Of a stretch of DNA of 64,000 nt, positions 17,170 through 25,134 are shown piece after piece. Each line of letters begins with the position of its first letter. Position 1 is the stretch's first letter. Made by a program: the position numbers and the translations under genes. The notes beneath the pieces were generated by a model. The model saw nothing but the letters and a program-made list of their open reading frames with translations, searched no databases and was not told the origin of the DNA. Origin of the DNA: CBDFGS01 sp965247255 (lineage in GTDB: Bacteria > Chloroflexota > Dehalococcoidia > Lucifugimonadales > CAUZJF01); contig CBDFGS010000013.1 in assembly GCA_965247255.1 (NCBI GenBank), positions 868,001-932,000 on the forward strand, in the 5' to 3' direction.

Positions 17170-19881
17170 TTACTCGCCTTCCTTGGCACCTTCGTGCCTT
17201 TGCGTCGCTTCCCCCGCCAGGCTATCGCGCACAAGACCGGGTACGAGGCCCAGGGCCTCGTCCAGCTTGTCCGCGTCGCGGCCTCCCGCCTGGGCCAAGT
17301 CCGGTTTGCCTCCTCCGCCTCCCTGGACCGCCTTAGCCGCACCCCGGACAATCTCAGCGGCATCGAATCCCCTCGAGACCAGATCGTTCGTGACCATGGC
17401 CACGAGCATCGGGCGATCATCGACCACGGAACCCAGTACGACGATACCGCTGCCCATCTTGTCGCGAAGCCAGTCGCCGATCTCGCGAAGCGACTCCGCC
17501 TTGGGGGCGGCGACTCTGGTGGCCAGTACCGGCACTCCGCCGACGTCTTGCTTCGCCTCGAGGAGGCTCTCGGCAGACTGAAGCGATAGCGTACGCTGAA
17601 GGGCCTCGTTCTCTCTCTTGAGAGTGTCGGCCTCATCCAGCAACGTTTGTAGCCGTTCCTGTATCTCCGGCATCGGGACGCGAAGCAGTGCGGCGACGGC
17701 GCTGTTGGTAGCGAAGCGCTCACGCACCAGCCGCTCGGCGGCCCTGCCGCTGACCGCCTCGATGCGGCGCATTCCCGCCCCTATGCTCGACTCGCCCAGG
17801 ATGTACACGGCGCCGATCTCGCCGGTTCGTTCAACGTGGGTGCCGCCGCAGACCTCGAAGCTGAAGGACTCGCCGTTGGCGATCTCGATCAGCCGGACCG
17901 TGTCATCGTACTTGTCTCCGAAAAACGCCAGCGCTCCGCGTTGAATAGCCGAGGTGTAGCTGTCCTCGCTCCTGTGCACGTCGACGTCCTGGCGTATGCG
18001 CTCGTTCACGAGGAGCTGGACGTCTTCCATCTCTGTCTCGGACACGGGTTCGACATGGCTGAAGTCGAAGCGAAGCCGGTCCGGCGCCACGAGCGAACCC
18101 GCCTGGCGCACATGCGGCCCTAGCACCTGTCGCAGGGCCGCGTGGAGCATGTGGGTCGCGGTGTGATTGCGGGCTGTGTCCTGGCGTCGGACTGGATCGA
18201 CGTGCGTGTCGACCGCGTCGCCGATAGCAACCCTTCCCTGTGTGACCGTGCCGAAATGTACGATCAGACCGGGCATCACCGTCTGCGTGTCGGTTACGTC
18301 GATCTTGCCGTTGGTGCCTGCTATCTCGCCCGCGTCGCCGACTTGGCCCCCGCCCTCCGGGTAGAAGGGCGTTTCCAGCAACACCACCTCCACGTCGTCG
18401 CCCTTTTTCGCCTCGCCGACCACCTGAGACTGCGAGATGACGCCGACGACTACAGAGGATGCGGCCACCTGCTCGTACCCGAGGAACTTGGTCGCGCCAA
18501 CACCCAGGCTCTCGTACACGCGGATCTTGGCGCGGTCGCCCTCGAAACTGGCAGAAGCTCGGGCGCGCTCCCGCTGGGCCCCCATCTCGCGCTCGAACCC
18601 CTCGACATCCACCTCGACTCCACGCTCCCGGGCTATCTCCTGCGTGATCTCCAGCGGGAACCCGTAGGTGTCCCACAGCCGGAACGCCTCCTTGCCGGGA
18701 AGCGAGTTCCCTGCCGACAGGGCGTCACTCAAGAGGGCGTAGCCGTTTTGGAACGCCTGCTGGAACTTCTGCTCCTCCAACGTTAGCACGGTCCTTATGA
18801 AGTCTTCGTGGTTCCGGAGCTCCGGGTAGACGCGGCCCATGTTCTCGATCGTGAGTCCGGCGATCTCGCCCAGGAAAGCCTCCTCCATTCCGAGACGCCG
18901 CCCGTGGCGTATGGCGCGTCGTATTACGCGCCGCAGAACGTAGCCGCGCCCCTCGTTGCTCGGCACTACGCCGTCGGCGATGAGGAATGCGGCGCTGCGC
19001 CCGTGCTCGGCCACGACGCTTATGGCGTAGTCCGACTCGCGGGCAGCGCCGTAGCGCTCGCCGCTAAGCTCTTCAACCCGGCGGACCAGCGGTTTAAGCA
19101 AGTCTGTCTTGTAGATGGTGTCGACACCCTGCAAGACGACCGCCGCCCGCTCAAGGCTCATGCCGGTGTCGATTCCCGGAGAGGGCAGAGGAGTGCGCGT
19201 TCCATCCGGATGGTGGTAGAACTGCATGAACACCAGGTTCCACAGCTCGACGAAACGGTTGCAATCGTCACTATCATCGTTCATAGGGTGAGGGCAGTTT
19301 GGACCACAATCGTCCCGGCCGCAGCCCCTTTCGGGGCCGAAGTCGTAGTGCAGCTCGCTGCAAGGCCCGCACGGGCCTTCCGTGCCGTGAATAGGCGGGC
19401 CCCACCAGTTGTCCTCGTCGCCGAACCGGTAGATCTTAGCCTCTTCGACTCCCGCCTCTATCCAGAGCTCGAATGCCTCGTCGTCGCTGTCGTGAATCGT
19501 GATTGCGAAACGATCTTTGTCGAGGCCAAACTCCGATGTGACGAACTCCAGGGCGTACTGGATCGCTTCTCTCTTGAAGTAATCTCCAATGCTGAAGTTG
19601 CCGAGCATCTCGAACATCGTGAGGTGCGTGGCGTCGCCGACCTCGTCGATATCGACGGTACGAAACGACTTCTGGGACGTGGTGAGGCGCTTGTTTGGTG
19701 GGGTAGCCTCACCGGCAAAGTACGGCTTGAACTGGACCATGCCGGCGTTGGTGAGCAACAGCGTCGGATCGCCCACCGGTATCAATGACGAGCTGGCCAT
19801 CCTGAGATGACCCTTACCCTCGAAGTAGCTGAGGAAGGCCTCTCTTATCTCATCACCGGTTTGAGGTTTTTTTTCAGACAC
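17170..19881 (-). CDS. alaS: Alanyl-tRNA synthetase
   Basis: This 903-residue class II synthetase charges tRNA-Ala. Visible parts include the catalytic start REAFLSYFEGKGH, NAGMVQFKPYF, the class II motif regions, the editing domain with HTATHMLHAALRQ (HxxxH) and the downstream CGGTHVERTGEIG (CxxxH), and the C-terminal C-Ala region with GGGGGKPDLAQAGG. It starts at GTG. Length is normal for the family (about 870-900). ruvX follows eight bases later. Confidence 0.97.
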   Translation of the reverse strand: MSEKKPQTGDEIREAFLSYFEGKGHLRMASSSLIPVGDPTLLLTNAGMVQFKPYFAGEATPPNKRLTTSQKSFRTVDIDEVGDATHLTMFEMLGNFSIGDYFKREAIQYALEFVTSEFGLDKDRFAITIHDSDDEAFELWIEAGVEEAKIYRFGDEDNWWGPPIHGTEGPCGPCSELHYDFGPERGCGRDDCGPNCPHPMNDDSDDCNRFVELWNLVFMQFYHHPDGTRTPLPSPGIDTGMSLERAAVVLQGVDTIYKTDLLKPLVRRVEELSGERYGAARESDYAISVVAEHGRSAAFLIADGVVPSNEGRGYVLRRVIRRAIRHGRRLGMEEAFLGEIAGLTIENMGRVYPELRNHEDFIRTVLTLEEQKFQQAFQNGYALLSDALSAGNSLPGKEAFRLWDTYGFPLEITQEIARERGVEVDVEGFEREMGAQRERARASASFEGDRAKIRVYESLGVGATKFLGYEQVAASSVVVGVISQSQVVGEAKKGDDVEVVLLETPFYPEGGGQVGDAGEIAGTNGKIDVTDTQTVMPGLIVHFGTVTQGRVAIGDAVDTHVDPVRRQDTARNHTATHMLHAALRQVLGPHVRQAGSLVAPDRLRFDFSHVEPVSETEMEDVQLLVNERIRQDVDVHRSEDSYTSAIQRGALAFFGDKYDDTVRLIEIANGESFSFEVCGGTHVERTGEIGAVYILGESSIGAGMRRIEAVSGRAAERLVRERFATNSAVAALLRVPMPEIQERLQTLLDEADTLKRENEALQRTLSLQSAESLLEAKQDVGGVPVLATRVAAPKAESLREIGDWLRDKMGSGIVVLGSVVDDRPMLVAMVTNDLVSRGFDAAEIVRGAAKAVQGGGGGKPDLAQAGGRDADKLDEALGLVPGLVRDSLAGEATQRHEGAKEGE

Positions 19882-19917
19882 CGTGTCGTGGCTCCAGTGG
19901 CCTAGTCTGATTAGCCT

Positions 19918-19946
19918 GTAGGGGCAGGTTTGAAACCTGCCCCTAC
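19918..19946. repeat. Perfect 29-base palindrome (dispersed-repeat type)
   Basis: The 14-base arms GTAGGGGCAGGTTT and AAACCTGCCCCTAC pair perfectly around one base. The palindrome lies between the divergent alaS and exosortase-like genes, so it is not a gene-end terminator for either. No T-run follows. It looks like a REP- or MITE-type dispersed hairpin. No second copy was noticed in this window. Confidence 0.6.
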
Positions 19947-20099
19947 GTTATAGGCGAACTCGCGCCGGGACCGGCCCGTAGACCCGTTCCCACCGCGCTT
20001 GACAGCTCAGATTCTAGTAGACGCCTCCACCGAGTGTCAACGAGAGACCCGCCCTTCTGAGCGGACCGCCAGGAGCCCATGACGGCCCCGTATGTGGGC

Positions 20100-20105
20100 T
20101 ATAAT
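20100..20105 (+). promoter_or_regulatory. -10 box TATAAT before the exosortase-like gene
   Basis: A consensus TATAAT lies upstream of the exosortase-like gene. Transcription would begin near 20112, at or just after the first possible ATG (20111). That makes the in-frame GTG at 20159 the more likely translation start. No -35 at ideal spacing is seen; TGACGG lies 14 bases upstream. Confidence 0.45.
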
Positions 20106-20158
20106 TGCTAATGTTGTCGCTTAATTCGACGTGTACTCCTGGCGCAGGTAAGAGCAAA

Positions 20159-20713
20159 GTGGCCGTGCAGGTACAGACTCAGCCCCCCTCTCGCGACCCC
20201 AGCGGCGCGCGGCGCTTTGTCCCCGGCCCGGGTACGTTTGGCTCGTGGATGGTGCTGGCCGGGAGCCTGGCTGTGGCGCTGGCGATCTACTACGGATTTC
20301 TGGGCAGCACCGTCATGGAGAGCGTGGCTGCGTGGACCGCCGTTTGGACCAGTAAGGGCCTGAACCTAATCGGAACATCCACCAGCGTCGACGGCACAGT
20401 CATGTGGTCGGATACGTTCGCAGTAAACATAGTCGCCGAGTGCACCTCCGTCGGGCCGCTGGTGTTGTACGTGGGCGCCGTCGCCGCCTACCCTGCGTCG
20501 ATGCTATCCAAGGGCTTAGGCGTACTGCTGGGCCTCGTGTCTTTGACCCTGGTAAACCTCGTCAGGATCATGAGCTTGTTCCTCATCGGGTCGGCGTACC
20601 CGCAGTACCTGGACGTGGCTCACCTGCTCGTCTGGCAGACCGCGATCGTACTGTTCGCAATAGTGCTCTGGCTGCTGTGGGTCGAGAGGCTGGCCGTTGC
20701 TAGGGACCGGTAG
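20159..20713 (+). CDS. Exosortase/archaeosortase-family transmembrane protease-transpeptidase
   Basis: The integral membrane protein (184 residues from the GTG at 20159; the frame opens at 20105) has about five hydrophobic segments and the three exosortase residues in order: Cys in AECTSVGPL (C95), Arg in NLVRIMSLF (R136) and His in YLDVAHLLVWQ (H155). Exosortases are thought to cut C-terminal sorting signals (such as PEP-CTERM) and release or anchor secreted proteins, often with exopolysaccharide genes. The spacing and the membrane partner that follows resemble compact XrtH-like or archaeosortase-like systems. No substrate with a clear sorting tail was seen in this window. Confidence 0.8.
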   Translation: MAVQVQTQPPSRDPSGARRFVPGPGTFGSWMVLAGSLAVALAIYYGFLGSTVMESVAAWTAVWTSKGLNLIGTSTSVDGTVMWSDTFAVNIVAECTSVGPLVLYVGAVAAYPASMLSKGLGVLLGLVSLTLVNLVRIMSLFLIGSAYPQYLDVAHLLVWQTAIVLFAIVLWLLWVERLAVARDR

Positions 20714-21230
20714 GCTGCTCTCATTCTCCTTCCGGGCTCTCGTCCTGCTCCTCCTGCTCCCGCTGCTGTGGCTCCTTGTCGCCGAGAAGTACAACCAGGG
20801 ACTCGCGCTACTGGCGCGGCCGCTTCTGTCGGACGACATCTCGCTCGTGGTGGCCGGGACTCATATACACGTGCAGCACGCGCCTGAGGTCTCGCCCATC
20901 ACTATCGATGGGCTAACGCTGCACTACGGCCTTGTGCTACTGGCGGTGCTGGTGCTCGCAGCGGTTGGTGTTGGCGTCGTGGCGCGCATCGCATGGCTTA
21001 TAGGCATGGGCGCGGGCGCGTACATACTCCACGTCGTGGGGCTGGCGATGATGGGGTGGGGTCTGGCCTGGGCATACGGCGGCGACTCTCCCGGCGAGTC
21101 CGCAGACCTCGTTTTCAGCCTCTTCGCCGTGTTCTGGGGACTGGTGCCCCCGCTGGCCGGCGGGGCGTGGGCGCTACTCTACTGGCTACCACGACTGTCG
21201 GAGGCCGCGCCGGCGGCGCCGGCTCGCTGA
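20697..21230 (+). CDS. Exosortase-associated integral membrane protein (putative)
   Basis: The 177-residue protein starts at a TTG that overlaps the end of the exosortase-like gene by 17 bases, so the two are translationally coupled. It has an N-terminal membrane anchor (ALVLLLLLPLLWLLV), an extracytoplasmic stretch of about 40 residues (KYNQGLALLARPLLSDD onward) and three or more further membrane segments. Small membrane proteins of this size accompany exosortase H and similar enzymes. Assignment as a partner rests on the overlap and topology; no catalytic motif is visible. Confidence 0.65.
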   Translation: MLGTGRLLSFSFRALVLLLLLPLLWLLVAEKYNQGLALLARPLLSDDISLVVAGTHIHVQHAPEVSPITIDGLTLHYGLVLLAVLVLAAVGVGVVARIAWLIGMGAGAYILHVVGLAMMGWGLAWAYGGDSPGESADLVFSLFAVFWGLVPPLAGGAWALLYWLPRLSEAAPAAPAR

Positions 21231-21553
21231 ACGGCGCGATGCGCAGTGAAAGCGCGGGGGATGGTCGAGCGCACCTACGTCGAAGGGCAAGCTAAGCCCG
21301 AATCCACCGAAGGACACCGATGGACGGCGTGAGGGCAGCGGAAGGGGGTGGGTGAGGGAGCTACAGGGGAGATGGCCTGGGGTCTTGGGGTAGATGGGAG
21401 GCCGGCGGGCGGTCTTCAGTGGCCGCACAGGGCCCCTAAGGCCCTATGCGGGAGTTGCGATGCGCGGGAAGGCGAGAGGATACGCAGCAGGGGACTCTCG
21501 CGACCGGGGTGGCGCGAGATTGCGGGGACGTTGGGTCAGTTGCAGGCTGGCCG
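21231..21553. other. Gap between exosortase partner and IS1380 element
   Basis: No gene is supported here. The stretch holds one arm of a 21-bp inverted repeat (21295-21315, matching 22982-23002 on the other side of the transposase). It also holds a candidate left terminal inverted repeat of the IS (21401-21417). Confidence 0.5.
21295..21315 (+). repeat. Left arm of a 21-bp inverted repeat flanking the IS1380 element
   Basis: AGCCCGAATCCACCGAAGG followed by AC is repeated exactly in reverse complement at 22982-23002. Together the arms bracket the transposase and about 100 further bases on the left. They lie outside the candidate IS ends. Confidence 0.7.
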
Positions 21554-22956
21554 TCAGGCCGGGAACGGAATGGCTTGCAGCCGGGCCAAGGCGCGAGTGA
21601 ACTGGGTTTCCCAAGGCCAGCGCCGGGGGAGATGCAAAGTGAGGCGGCGCGCCGAGCGGGTGATCCGTCCCACCAGAGCGAAGACCCGCCGCCTGAGGGT
21701 CTTGGTGATCACGGTCCGCTCGCCCAGACCAATCCGCGCCGTCCAGCGGGCCAGGTTATGCGCCATCACCTGGACCGCCAGCCAGGCGCCGTTGGCGGCG
21801 AAGCGCGCCGACGGCATGTGGTTCAGCCCGACGCCGTACTTGAGGTCGCGTATGGCGTTCTCGACCTCGGCGTGGCGGCGATGATCGGCCTCCAGTTCCA
21901 GCGTCTCCCCATCGCGGTCGGTGATGAAGGCGTGATAGCTGTATCTGGCGAAGAGGGCGAGCTGGGAACCGGGCGTCGGCTTCACCCGCCGGACAATGAG
22001 CCGCACCGGCGCGGCGTCCGGCTTGGTCTGGAACGGGGTGTAAGTCGTCTCGGCGACATCGGCGGCGCCGTCCATCCAGTAGGGAATGGGAGTCCAGTCC
22101 TCCTCTGGTATCGCCTCGATCAGATCCCGCAGCCTGGCGCGCTGGCGGATGGTGATAGAGAAGCGGACATCCATTTCCCGGCAGGCGGCAACGACAGTGT
22201 GGGCGTAGAAGCCGCTGTCGGCCCGCACCGTGAGTTGTCCCCTGGCCCCGCCGTAGCGCACCCGCCCCACCGTCTCACGCAGGAAGTGGGCGGCGCCACG
22301 GGCGGTGTTGGCCCGGCCCTCGCGCAGCCGGGACATCAGCACCTCGCCGGTGCCGGCGGCAATGGCCAGCAGCGGGTGATAGCCGCGGGCGCCGGTATAG
22401 CCGTGGTGGCGCGCTCCCTCCTTGGCCAGTCCATAGGTCTCGCAGATGGTCGAGTCCAGGTCGATGGTCAGGGGCGAGTCGCCGGGTCCGGCCCCAGCGG
22501 CCCAGGCCCGGGCCAACAACTGGCGGCTCACGCGGTCGAGTTGACGGACATGCCCCCACCGGAAGCTGCGCAGGAAGGTCCCCAGGGTGGATGGCGCCTT
22601 GACCACGCAGCCTAGAACACCAACCGTCCCACCAGCGCGCAGCGCATCGGCGTCGTCGATGCAGTCGCCGCCTGCCAGCGCGGAAGCGACCAGCGTCAGC
22701 ATCTTGTCCCCAGTGTTCGCCCGTCCCGGCGCTCCGCCGAGGTCAAGGTGATGGTCGACGAGTTCCCGCAGGCCCAGGTGCCGGGCTAGGGTGGCCGGCA
22801 GGAGCAGGCCGGCATTGGCCACCAGGCGATGGTCGTCAAAGAGGATGCGGATACGGTCGGGTTTGTTCTGTGGCAGCATCTATTGGGTGCTCCTTGTTTC
22901 CGGGCGGGTTTCTGTTCCAAAACCATTATCCCAGATTCAGAGGAGCACCCGCTGGC
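21401..22956 (-). mobile_element. IS1380-type insertion sequence
   Basis: The element is one transposase gene plus short ends. Candidate terminal inverted repeats are 21401-21417 (GCCGGCGGGCGGTCTTC) and 22940-22956 (read inward, GCCAGCGGGTGCTCCTC), matching at 13 of 17 bases. No matching target duplication was found, so the exact ends are tentative. A second short inverted pair (22885-22894 with 22941-22950, GGGTGCTCCT/AGGAGCACCC) lies upstream of the gene and may form a hairpin that limits read-through into the transposase. Confidence 0.65.
21554..22879 (-). CDS. IS1380 family transposase
   Basis: The 441-residue DDE transposase appears intact. The acidic triad can be placed at D140 (LTIDLDSTICETYG), D221 (VRADSGFYA) and E340 (HAEVENAIRDLKYG), with the YHPL motif (GARGYHPLLAIA) common in IS1380. 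Other marks are LPHMPS-like LNHMPSARF and the C-terminal basic region. Length is usual for the family. It sits between the exosortase pair and the transketolase genes and is transcribed toward the former. Confidence 0.9.
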   Translation of the reverse strand: MLPQNKPDRIRILFDDHRLVANAGLLLPATLARHLGLRELVDHHLDLGGAPGRANTGDKMLTLVASALAGGDCIDDADALRAGGTVGVLGCVVKAPSTLGTFLRSFRWGHVRQLDRVSRQLLARAWAAGAGPGDSPLTIDLDSTICETYGLAKEGARHHGYTGARGYHPLLAIAAGTGEVLMSRLREGRANTARGAAHFLRETVGRVRYGGARGQLTVRADSGFYAHTVVAACREMDVRFSITIRQRARLRDLIEAIPEEDWTPIPYWMDGAADVAETTYTPFQTKPDAAPVRLIVRRVKPTPGSQLALFARYSYHAFITDRDGETLELEADHRRHAEVENAIRDLKYGVGLNHMPSARFAANGAWLAVQVMAHNLARWTARIGLGERTVITKTLRRRVFALVGRITRSARRLTLHLPRRWPWETQFTRALARLQAIPFPA

Positions 22957-22981
22957 TTCTTCAAGGGCTGTCCCCAAGGCC

Positions 22982-23002
22982 GTCCTTCGGTGGATTCGGG
23001 CT
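22982..23002 (-). repeat. Right arm of the 21-bp inverted repeat
   Basis: Exact reverse complement of 21295-21315. It lies 28 bases after the transketolase stop and about 25 bases outside the candidate right IS end. Confidence 0.7.
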
Positions 23003-23029
23003 AAGGCTAGAAGAGCAGCAGCTCCGGAG

Positions 23030-23968
23030 CTAGACTTTGCGGCCGATGACCTTTCGGACGGCGGCCTCGACGTCGTTGGGTGTCAGATGGTACTTTTCCA
23101 GCAGCTCGTCGGGTTTCCCCGACTCCGCGTAGCCCCTCAGCCCCACCATCTCCACCGGGGTGGGAAGGTTCTGGGCGAGGACCTGGGACACAGCAGACCC
23201 AAGGCCGCCCGTGACCAGGTGCTCTTCGGCGGTAACGAGGGCGCCTGTTTCTTGCGCCGCCTTGATGACCGCTCCCTCGTCAACCGGCTTCACCGTCGCC
23301 ATGTTCAAGACGCGGCAAGAGATGCCGCTGTCGGCAAGCTTCTCAGCGGCCTGCATCGCCGCGTAGACCATGATCCCATACGCGATGACCGTGGCGTCGT
23401 CGCCATCCCGTACGGTCTCGGCCTTGCCCAGAGCGAACGTGAAGCTTTCGTCGTGGATGATCGCCGTCGCGGCCCGCGACAGCCGGATGTAGAAGGGCCC
23501 GTCTGTCTGCACCGCCGTTCTCATCACCTGCACCGTCTCGACGGTATCGGAGGGGACGATAACCGTGAACCCGGCCAGCGCGCTCATTATCGCCACGTCC
23601 TCGATGGCCTGGGCGGATGCGCCGTCTTCTCCCGTTATGATGCCAGCGTGCGTGACCATCACCTTGACGTTCAGCCGGGGCTGTGACACCAACACCCGTA
23701 GCTGGTCGTAGGGGCGACTGGTGCCGAACACGGCGAACGTGCTGACAAACGGGACCTTGCCCGACGCAGCCATTCCGGCGGCCACGCCGACGATGTTCTG
23801 CTCGGCCGGGCCGAAATCGAAGAACCTCTCGGGGAACGCGGCCCCGAACTTGTTGGCGTGCGTCGACTTGTTCAGGTCGCCTCCGAGCACTACCACGTTG
23901 GGGTACTCCTCCCCAAGTTCGACGAGGTATTCCCCGGAGGCCACTCTCGTCTCGGCGGTTGCCACCAT
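23030..23968 (-). CDS. Transketolase, C-terminal subunit
   Basis: This 312-residue protein holds the pyrimidine-binding and C-terminal domains of transketolase (VVVLGGDLNKSTHANKF, RFFDFGPAEQNIVGVAAGMA with the catalytic Glu, GFTVIVPSD, VTAEEHLVTGGLGSAVSQ). The start at 23968 overlaps the stop of the N-terminal-subunit gene by four bases (ATGA); the frame is open further upstream but without similarity. The two subunits together form a ThDP-dependent transketolase that moves two-carbon ketol units between sugar phosphates in the pentose phosphate pathway. The split form is common in many bacteria and archaea. Confidence 0.94.
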   Translation of the reverse strand: MVATAETRVASGEYLVELGEEYPNVVVLGGDLNKSTHANKFGAAFPERFFDFGPAEQNIVGVAAGMAASGKVPFVSTFAVFGTSRPYDQLRVLVSQPRLNVKVMVTHAGIITGEDGASAQAIEDVAIMSALAGFTVIVPSDTVETVQVMRTAVQTDGPFYIRLSRAATAIIHDESFTFALGKAETVRDGDDATVIAYGIMVYAAMQAAEKLADSGISCRVLNMATVKPVDEGAVIKAAQETGALVTAEEHLVTGGLGSAVSQVLAQNLPTPVEMVGLRGYAESGKPDELLEKYHLTPNDVEAAVRKVIGRKV

Positions 23969-24789
23969 CAGCCGATCTCCTGCAGCGCCTGTACCAGTTG
24001 TTCTTCCGTGGCTACCTTCCCGTGGTAGTCGGGGTTGTTTTCCATCAAGCTTACGCCCTTGCCCTTGACGGTGTGCGCGATAACCGCGGTTGGCTTCCCC
24101 TTGGTCGCGCGCGCCTCGTCCAAAGCGCTCAGCACCTCTGGAATCTCGTGCCCGCTGATCTCGAGCGTGTGCCACCCAAACGCCCGCCACTTATCGGGCA
24201 GCGGTTCCAGGTCCATCACCTCGGCGGTGAAGCGGTCGTTCTGGATGCGGTTCCGGTCGATAAACGCCATGAGGTTGTCCAGCTTGTAGTTGGATGCGGC
24301 CATCGCCGCCTCCCAGATCTCCCCCTCGTCACACTCGCCGTCGCCGACCAAAACGTAGGTGCGCGAGTCATGGCCGTCGATCCTTGAGGCCAGCGCCGTC
24401 CCGACGCCAAAGGAGAGCCCCATGCCCAGAGATCCCCCCGACATCTCGACCCCGGGTGTCTCCGGGTGTGAATGCCCTTGGAGGCGGCTGTTGATCTTGC
24501 GATATGTCATAAGCTCTTCCTCGGGGAAGTAGCCGGCTTGAGCCAGGGCGGCGTAAAGGACCGCGCATGCGTGGGCCTTGCTGATAATGAACCGGTCACG
24601 CTCAGGCCAACGGGGCTCTTGTGGCCGATGCTTGAGCTCTCGAAAGAATAGTGAGGCGAGTATCTCGACGGCCGAGAGCGCTCCGCCGGGATGTCCGGTG
24701 CCGGCGTTGGTCGTCATCTTGAGGATGTTGCGCCTCATCTGTCTGGCCGTGTCCAGGAGGTCGTCGATACCGTTAGCTCCGCGCGTCAT
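23968..24789 (-). CDS. Transketolase, N-terminal subunit
   Basis: This 273-residue protein carries the thiamin diphosphate and magnesium site: TNAGTGHPGGALSAVEILA near the N-terminus, HSHPETPGVEMSGGSLGMGLS, and GDGECDEGEIWEAAMAASNY with the NRIQ (NRNRIQND) metal region. It is translationally coupled to the C-terminal subunit. An extended -10 (TGATATAAT, 24841-24849 minus) lies about 50 bases upstream. Together the pair makes a full transketolase. Confidence 0.95.
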   Translation of the reverse strand: MTRGANGIDDLLDTARQMRRNILKMTTNAGTGHPGGALSAVEILASLFFRELKHRPQEPRWPERDRFIISKAHACAVLYAALAQAGYFPEEELMTYRKINSRLQGHSHPETPGVEMSGGSLGMGLSFGVGTALASRIDGHDSRTYVLVGDGECDEGEIWEAAMAASNYKLDNLMAFIDRNRIQNDRFTAEVMDLEPLPDKWRAFGWHTLEISGHEIPEVLSALDEARATKGKPTAVIAHTVKGKGVSLMENNPDYHGKVATEEQLVQALQEIG

Positions 24790-25134
24790 GACAGATGCTC
24801 CAGGTCCCGGGTGTGATAGCGGTCGAGGTCACGCCGGCACATTATATCAGCGGCCCGGCAGGCGTTCCATCTCCATTCCACCGAAGTGCAGTGCCTTCCA
24901 TATCAGTTGACAGAACTAGAGACCGGAGGAGCACCGGCGAGGGCTGCTTGGGGACAGCCTGGGCGCGCAGCGAATCGGCCAATGTCACCGTGAGGCCTTC
25001 CGAGGCAGAAGGGCTGGGGCGGGGAGGTACCCCTCCCCAGCTGCTTCGCGAAGCCTCGGCATGACATCGTCGGGTCCCCACGATCCCGAAGTAGGGCCAT
25101 TTGTGGAACGGTACACTAGCGGATGCCGCGTAGA
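24790..25134. other. Intergenic region between tkt genes and a lipoprotein gene
   Basis: No gene is supported. The tkt extended -10 lies at 24841-24849 (minus). A hairpin GGGGAGG-TACC-CCTCCCC at 25021-25038 sits in a GC-rich stretch that has the look of dispersed intergenic repeat DNA. No T-run follows it. Confidence 0.4.
24841..24849 (-). promoter_or_regulatory. Extended -10 of the transketolase operon
   Basis: The minus strand reads TGATATAAT, a full extended -10 with consensus TATAAT. Transcription would start near 24834, giving a leader of about 45 bases before the ATG at 24789. Confidence 0.55.

Noticed and set aside
18808..19788. 326-aa open frame on the plus strand within alaS
   Set aside because: Antisense to the conserved catalytic part of alaS; no recognisable domain.
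21446..22615. 389-aa open frame on the plus strand opposite the transposase
   Set aside because: It is antisense to a well-supported IS1380 transposase and has arginine/proline/glycine-rich composition typical of high-GC shadow frames.
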